Shown: positions 6,053-7,176 of the stretch, piece by piece | How the letters are laid out: each line of letters starts with the position of its first letter | Numbering within the stretch: position 1 is the first letter of the stretch | Source of the DNA: Planctomycetaceae bacterium | GTDB lineage: Bacteria; Planctomycetota; Planctomycetia; Planctomycetales; Planctomycetaceae | Direction of reading: 5' to 3' | Length of the DNA stretch: 7,176 nucleotides | Assembly (NCBI GenBank): GCA_016765335.1 | Contig: JAESQE010000056.1 | Span: 4,811 to 11,986, forward strand | Translations under genes and position numbers: made by a program | The notes under the pieces: generated by a model | What the model saw: only the letters and a program-made list of their open reading frames with translations | The model's database searches: none | Told to the model about the DNA's origin: nothing

Positions 6053-7105
6053 ATGAGTGGAATAGTTGGTCATACGATGTATGCAATTCTGGGCGCCAAA
6101 GCTGCCCAGCAACGAAAATCACCTATTGCGCCGATTCTGCATCGTCATTTTTCAAGTTACCTTGCAGGTTCTTATCTGGGGTGCGATGTTCCAACGATGC
6201 CAGCCGCCACTTGCATCGATACCGGAGAAGATGTTGGGTACGGTTCGATGCAACTTGAAAAAAGTCCTCTCACCGGAGGCAAGGTCATCCCCTGGAAGCT
6301 AAAACATGGCGGCTGGGAATACATCCCTAAAGAAATCGGGACGATGCTCTACGGAAGATCTCATCTGGTCTTTGGCTGGAACAACAATCAAACCGAAAAC
6401 ACGCTGCCTTGGGATCATCTGGCGGACTACGTTGCTGATGTGATCGGCGATGCCATTGAATTGTTCGGTGCAGGAGATCGCAAAATTGCTTACTGCTTCG
6501 GGTGGCTGACGCACGTGATTGGAGACAGCTTAATCAAATCGGTCCGTCCAGGGATTGATTTGTATTTACTCAAAGGGAAATACAACGCACAAAACCGACC
6601 GATTCAAGATCTAGTCACGTTCAATGAAATTGGCATCAAGGAGTTCAACTTGAACTGGGCCAACTTGCTGGATGACCTCAGCGACACTCCCGTGGAACCA
6701 ATCCAAACTCACTATATGCGAGTTGCTAAACCGCAAGGTCGCCTGGCACAGAATTATCCGAACGCCTGGGACCCCGATCTGCAAAAGTTAACGATGGCTG
6801 TGATGACCGAAAATCGCAGGTATCAAAAGATTCGAAACCCCAGGCTGGTTAAGCAACTCAGTCTTAGAAGAGAAAAAGGCCGCTGGAAATGTGATGATTC
6901 ATTAAGTGAAATCACAGACGGGCTTGATTATCAGCAGATGGTCGAATTGGCACAGAAAGCGAACTTTCGTCATGCGTTATGGCAAATGGGAGAAGCAATC
7001 GCCGACTTATTCGAACAAGTGGTAGAATCCCAGCCTCTTCTCCAAGACCTTCCAATCAACGACAATCCAAATTGGGAAACACTTGCCAAGCGATGGAAGA
7101 AATAA
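6053..7105 (+). CDS. Zinc-dependent phospholipase C-like protein (function unproven)
   Basis: The 350-residue protein has no signal peptide or membrane segment. Its pattern of histidines and aspartates resembles the all-helical zinc-dependent phospholipase C / S1-P1 nuclease fold. G6-H7 lies near the N-terminus, followed by HRHFSSYLAGSYLGCDVP (30-47, with H30, H32 and D45), H104 in GRSHLVFGW, H122 in PWDHLADYV, and the hallmark-like AYCFGWLTHVIGDS (147-159), which contains H154-x3-D158. A typical family member has such an F-x-GW-x-x-H-x3-D helix and an N-terminal His ligand. The C-terminal part (about 200-350) is less recognisable and moderately basic. The gene stands alone, divergent from the exoribonuclease operon, with a strong ribosome binding site. 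Substrate is unknown; it could be a phospholipase, a phosphoesterase or a non-catalytic relative. The gene is certain, the family call moderate. Confidence 0.75.
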   Translation: MSGIVGHTMYAILGAKAAQQRKSPIAPILHRHFSSYLAGSYLGCDVPTMPAATCIDTGEDVGYGSMQLEKSPLTGGKVIPWKLKHGGWEYIPKEIGTMLYGRSHLVFGWNNNQTENTLPWDHLADYVADVIGDAIELFGAGDRKIAYCFGWLTHVIGDSLIKSVRPGIDLYLLKGKYNAQNRPIQDLVTFNEIGIKEFNLNWANLLDDLSDTPVEPIQTHYMRVAKPQGRLAQNYPNAWDPDLQKLTMAVMTENRRYQKIRNPRLVKQLSLRREKGRWKCDDSLSEITDGLDYQQMVELAQKANFRHALWQMGEAIADLFEQVVESQPLLQDLPINDNPNWETLAKRWKK

Positions 7106-7118
7106 GCCAGAAGCAGAC

Positions 7119-7176
7119 CATTCCCACATAGGGAGCACAGGCATTACCACATAGAAGGCACAGACATTCTCACACA
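7119..7176. repeat. 23-bp imperfect tandem repeat, continuing past the window
   Basis: Unit 1 (7119-7141) and unit 2 (7142-7164) share a CATT-x-CCACATAG core followed by a GCACAG-type end. A third unit begins at 7165 with CATTCTCACACA and is cut by the window edge. A degenerate partial unit (AGAAGCAGAC, 7109-7118) precedes them. The array starts 13 nt after the stop of the plus-strand gene. There are no spacers between units, so this is a minisatellite rather than a CRISPR array. Confidence 0.75.

Noticed and set aside
7119..7176. CRISPR array at the right edge
   Set aside because: The 23-bp units are directly adjacent with no unique spacers and vary among themselves.

Overview
The window most likely comes from the chromosome of a planctomycete (Planctomycetota). 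Three things support this. The protein at the left edge carries an LEPR-XLL-type N-terminal motif (LESRVLLSG), which is characteristic of large planctomycete surface or exported proteins. A tetrahydromethanopterin-linked C1 enzyme (formylmethanofuran:H4MPT formyltransferase) is encoded outside an archaeal or methylotroph-like setting. Base composition is moderate. The genus cannot be fixed from the sequence alone.

Layout. Positions 1-1491 (minus) hold the 5' part of a large, alanine-rich, acidic repeat protein that runs off the left edge. Its reading frame is interrupted by a run of ten C's (G10 on the coding strand) at 1395-1404. With nine G's, a well-placed Shine-Dalgarno and ATG at 1491 would join directly to the LEPR-XLL motif and then to about 40 eleven-residue (hendecad) repeats, each normally carrying one aromatic residue. 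Positions 1492-1772 are intergenic, with an 8-bp tandem repeat, a possible promoter and a hairpin. Positions 1773-5740 (minus) look like a three-gene transcription unit with gaps of 6 and about 11 nt: a YhaM-like OB-fold/HD-domain 3'-5' exoribonuclease, the formyltransferase (fhcD/ftr), and a polytopic GT39/ArnT-like membrane glycosyltransferase. Positions 5741-6052 are a divergent intergenic region. Positions 6053-7105 (plus) encode a cytoplasmic protein that looks like the zinc-dependent phospholipase C fold. After its stop, a 23-bp tandem repeat array begins and continues past the right edge.

How the parts relate. The three minus-strand genes are probably co-transcribed, but they do not form an obvious single pathway. 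The formyltransferase implies other H4MPT/methanofuran C1 genes elsewhere in the genome. The most interesting element is the left-edge gene: a long, almost perfectly periodic hendecad protein whose expression may be switched, or whose assembly may be broken, by a homopolymeric G tract just upstream of its conserved motif. No RNA genes, insertion sequences, CRISPR arrays or prophage genes were seen.
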